Made by a program: the position numbers and the translations under genes. The notes under the pieces were generated by a model. The model made no database searches. It was not told where the DNA came from and worked only from the letters and a program-made list of their open reading frames with translations. Positions 63,000 to 64,000 of a DNA stretch of 64,000 bases are shown one piece after another. How positions within the stretch are numbered: the first letter of the stretch is position 1; every line of letters begins with the position of its first letter. Origin of the DNA: Candidatus Gallispira edinburgensis (lineage in GTDB: Bacteria > Bacillota > Clostridia > Lachnospirales > CAG-274); NCBI GenBank assembly GCA_904395805.1, contig CAJFNV010000007.1:1-64000 (forward strand), read 5' to 3'.

Positions 63000-63897
63000 T
63001 TGTACTGCCTCCCCTCTTTACAGAATTTCTTAAATTCTTTACAGCAATATTTCTCACAGTAGGGAAGCACAACGCAACAGCCAGCAGAATTGAACTTATA
63101 AGCTTCATATCGTCGGCTCTCAGTCCAAGTCTTAAAACTATAGCAATTATAATTCTGTATAAAACAGAACCAAGTGCAACAGCTATAAGAGAACGAAGAA
63201 TAGTTCTGCTGCCGAAAACGACCTCACCAATAATAACAGAAGCAAGTCCTATAACAATAGTACCTACACCCATCTGTATATCGGCAAAACTGTTATACTG
63301 TGCAACAAGGGAGGCTGAAAGAGCAATAAGACCGTTACCCAGCATAATACCCAGAATTGTGGCATTATCAGTATTTACGCCGTTAGCTCTTATCATATTT
63401 TTATTGTTACCTGTAGCTCTTAAAGAATATCCTATTTCAGTAGAGAAAAACCACCAGAGGAAAAGAATTACAACAACAGTAAGCACAAGTCCCGCAACAA
63501 TTGCGGCATTATTTTTATTAAGTCCCGTATTTTCAAGCATTGTAATAATTGATGTTTCTCTCAAAAGAGGAATATTTGACTTACCCATAACTCTCAGGTT
63601 TATTGACCATAAACCTGTCATAGTAAGAATACCTGCAAGAAGTGCCGGTATTTTAAGTTTTGTATGTAAAAGACCAGTACACAGACCTGCAAGAAGTCCG
63701 CCCACAAGGGCAAATAATGTTGACACAAAGGGATTAAAACCCGATGTAATAAGCTTACATGTAATGCCTGCACCAAGGGTAAAACATCCCTCAGCAGTCA
63801 GATCTGCTATATCAAGTATTCTGTAGGTTATATAAACACCTATTGCCATAACTGCCCAAAGCAAGCCCTGAGCAATAGCGCCGATTAAAAATTCCAT
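62992..63897 (-). CDS. ABC transporter permease (COG4120 type)
   Basis: The 301-residue protein has about eight membrane segments and resembles branched-chain-amino-acid-type permeases. DIADLTAEGCFTLGAGI near residue 30 and MIRANGVNTDNATILGIMLGN are typical of the group. It is coupled to the ATPase gene downstream. The binding-protein gene expected upstream would lie past 64000. Confidence 0.9.
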   Translation of the reverse strand: MEFLIGAIAQGLLWAVMAIGVYITYRILDIADLTAEGCFTLGAGITCKLITSGFNPFVSTLFALVGGLLAGLCTGLLHTKLKIPALLAGILTMTGLWSINLRVMGKSNIPLLRETSIITMLENTGLNKNNAAIVAGLVLTVVVILFLWWFFSTEIGYSLRATGNNKNMIRANGVNTDNATILGIMLGNGLIALSASLVAQYNSFADIQMGVGTIVIGLASVIIGEVVFGSRTILRSLIAVALGSVLYRIIIAIVLRLGLRADDMKLISSILLAVALCFPTVRNIAVKNLRNSVKRGGSTNA

Positions 63898-63927
63898 TTT
63901 ATTTTTTACTCCTTTTACTATCTATTT

Positions 63928-63960
63928 ACAAAATGGCAATTACACATATTGCCATTTTGT
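63928..63960. other. Perfect 13-pair intercistronic hairpin
   Basis: ACAAAATGGCAAT pairs with ATTGCCATTTTGT around seven bases, 30 bases before the permease gene. No T run follows, so it is more likely to protect an upstream mRNA end or set expression ratios than to terminate fully. Confidence 0.6.
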
Positions 63961-64000
63961 AAATACAGGGGTGCTTTATACCAATATCATTAACTTAACA

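Overview
The window looks like a chromosomal segment of a low-GC, anaerobic, gut-type Firmicute of class Clostridia, probably close to Lachnospiraceae. This rests on AT-rich intergenic DNA, strong GGAGG/GGGGTG ribosome binding sites with frequent TTG/GTG starts, a SpoIIE sporulation phosphatase, the IreB-RuvX-DUF1292 operon, RNase J, GS type I with an ANTAR regulator, and repeats of a kind common in gut Clostridia. No tRNA, rRNA, CRISPR array, transposase or integrase was recognised. All calls come from reading the sequence; no database search was possible.

Layout. 0-6 kb: a minus-strand set (L,D-transpeptidase, secreted deacetylase-like protein, thioredoxin-reductase-like flavoprotein), divergent nadB, and a DUF305 protein. 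5.8-13 kb: nitrogen and purine metabolism. glnA has a strong sigma-A promoter followed at once by a terminator, with an ANTAR antiterminator-type regulator downstream; then the operon purC-purF-purB-purA. 13.3-18.8 kb: recD2 with a 45-residue companion peptide, a small XRE regulator, a Gdx-type guanidine exporter behind a candidate guanidine riboswitch, and folD. 18.9-21.6 kb: fhs and a DUF5050 lipoprotein, completing a one-carbon group with folD. 22.5-30.6 kb: a run of ten mostly unrecognised genes, many encoding an N-terminal zinc ribbon plus membrane segments, read from one promoter flanked by two matching dyads and divergent from an XRE regulator; next come a membrane Ser/Thr kinase and a second XRE gene. 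30.6-35.1 kb: accessory genes (AlbA_2/ATPase protein, low-molecular-weight phosphatase, frameshifted RhuM-Fic, hydrolase, hexapeptide acetyltransferase).

35.3-41 kb: a CbiJ-CbiE-CbiT triple fusion translationally coupled to prfB, then secA. 41.3-43.6 kb: an arsenic-type operon (ArsR, ArsP-like permease, small thioredoxin, ArsC) with a perfect operator palindrome. 43.7-52.1 kb: ferritin, DUF1015, HIT protein, asnB, a HypE/PurM-like protein coupled to nagA, and a MATE exporter. 52.2-56.6 kb: RNase J, DUF1292, RuvX, IreB and a CmpB-type membrane protein. 56.7-64 kb: a Ca/Na antiporter, spoIIE with a Spo0A-box promoter, RluA, Ogt and a methyltransferase, and an ABC transporter whose binding-protein gene probably lies past the right edge.

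The most interesting material is (i) the zinc-ribbon membrane operon with its twin operators and neighbouring kinase; (ii) three families of structured intergenic elements, two of which keep their base pairing while the sequence changes between copies; (iii) the candidate guanidine-IV riboswitch before gdx; and (iv) the tiny membrane peptide carrying the signature of the sodium-pump decarboxylase beta subunit.
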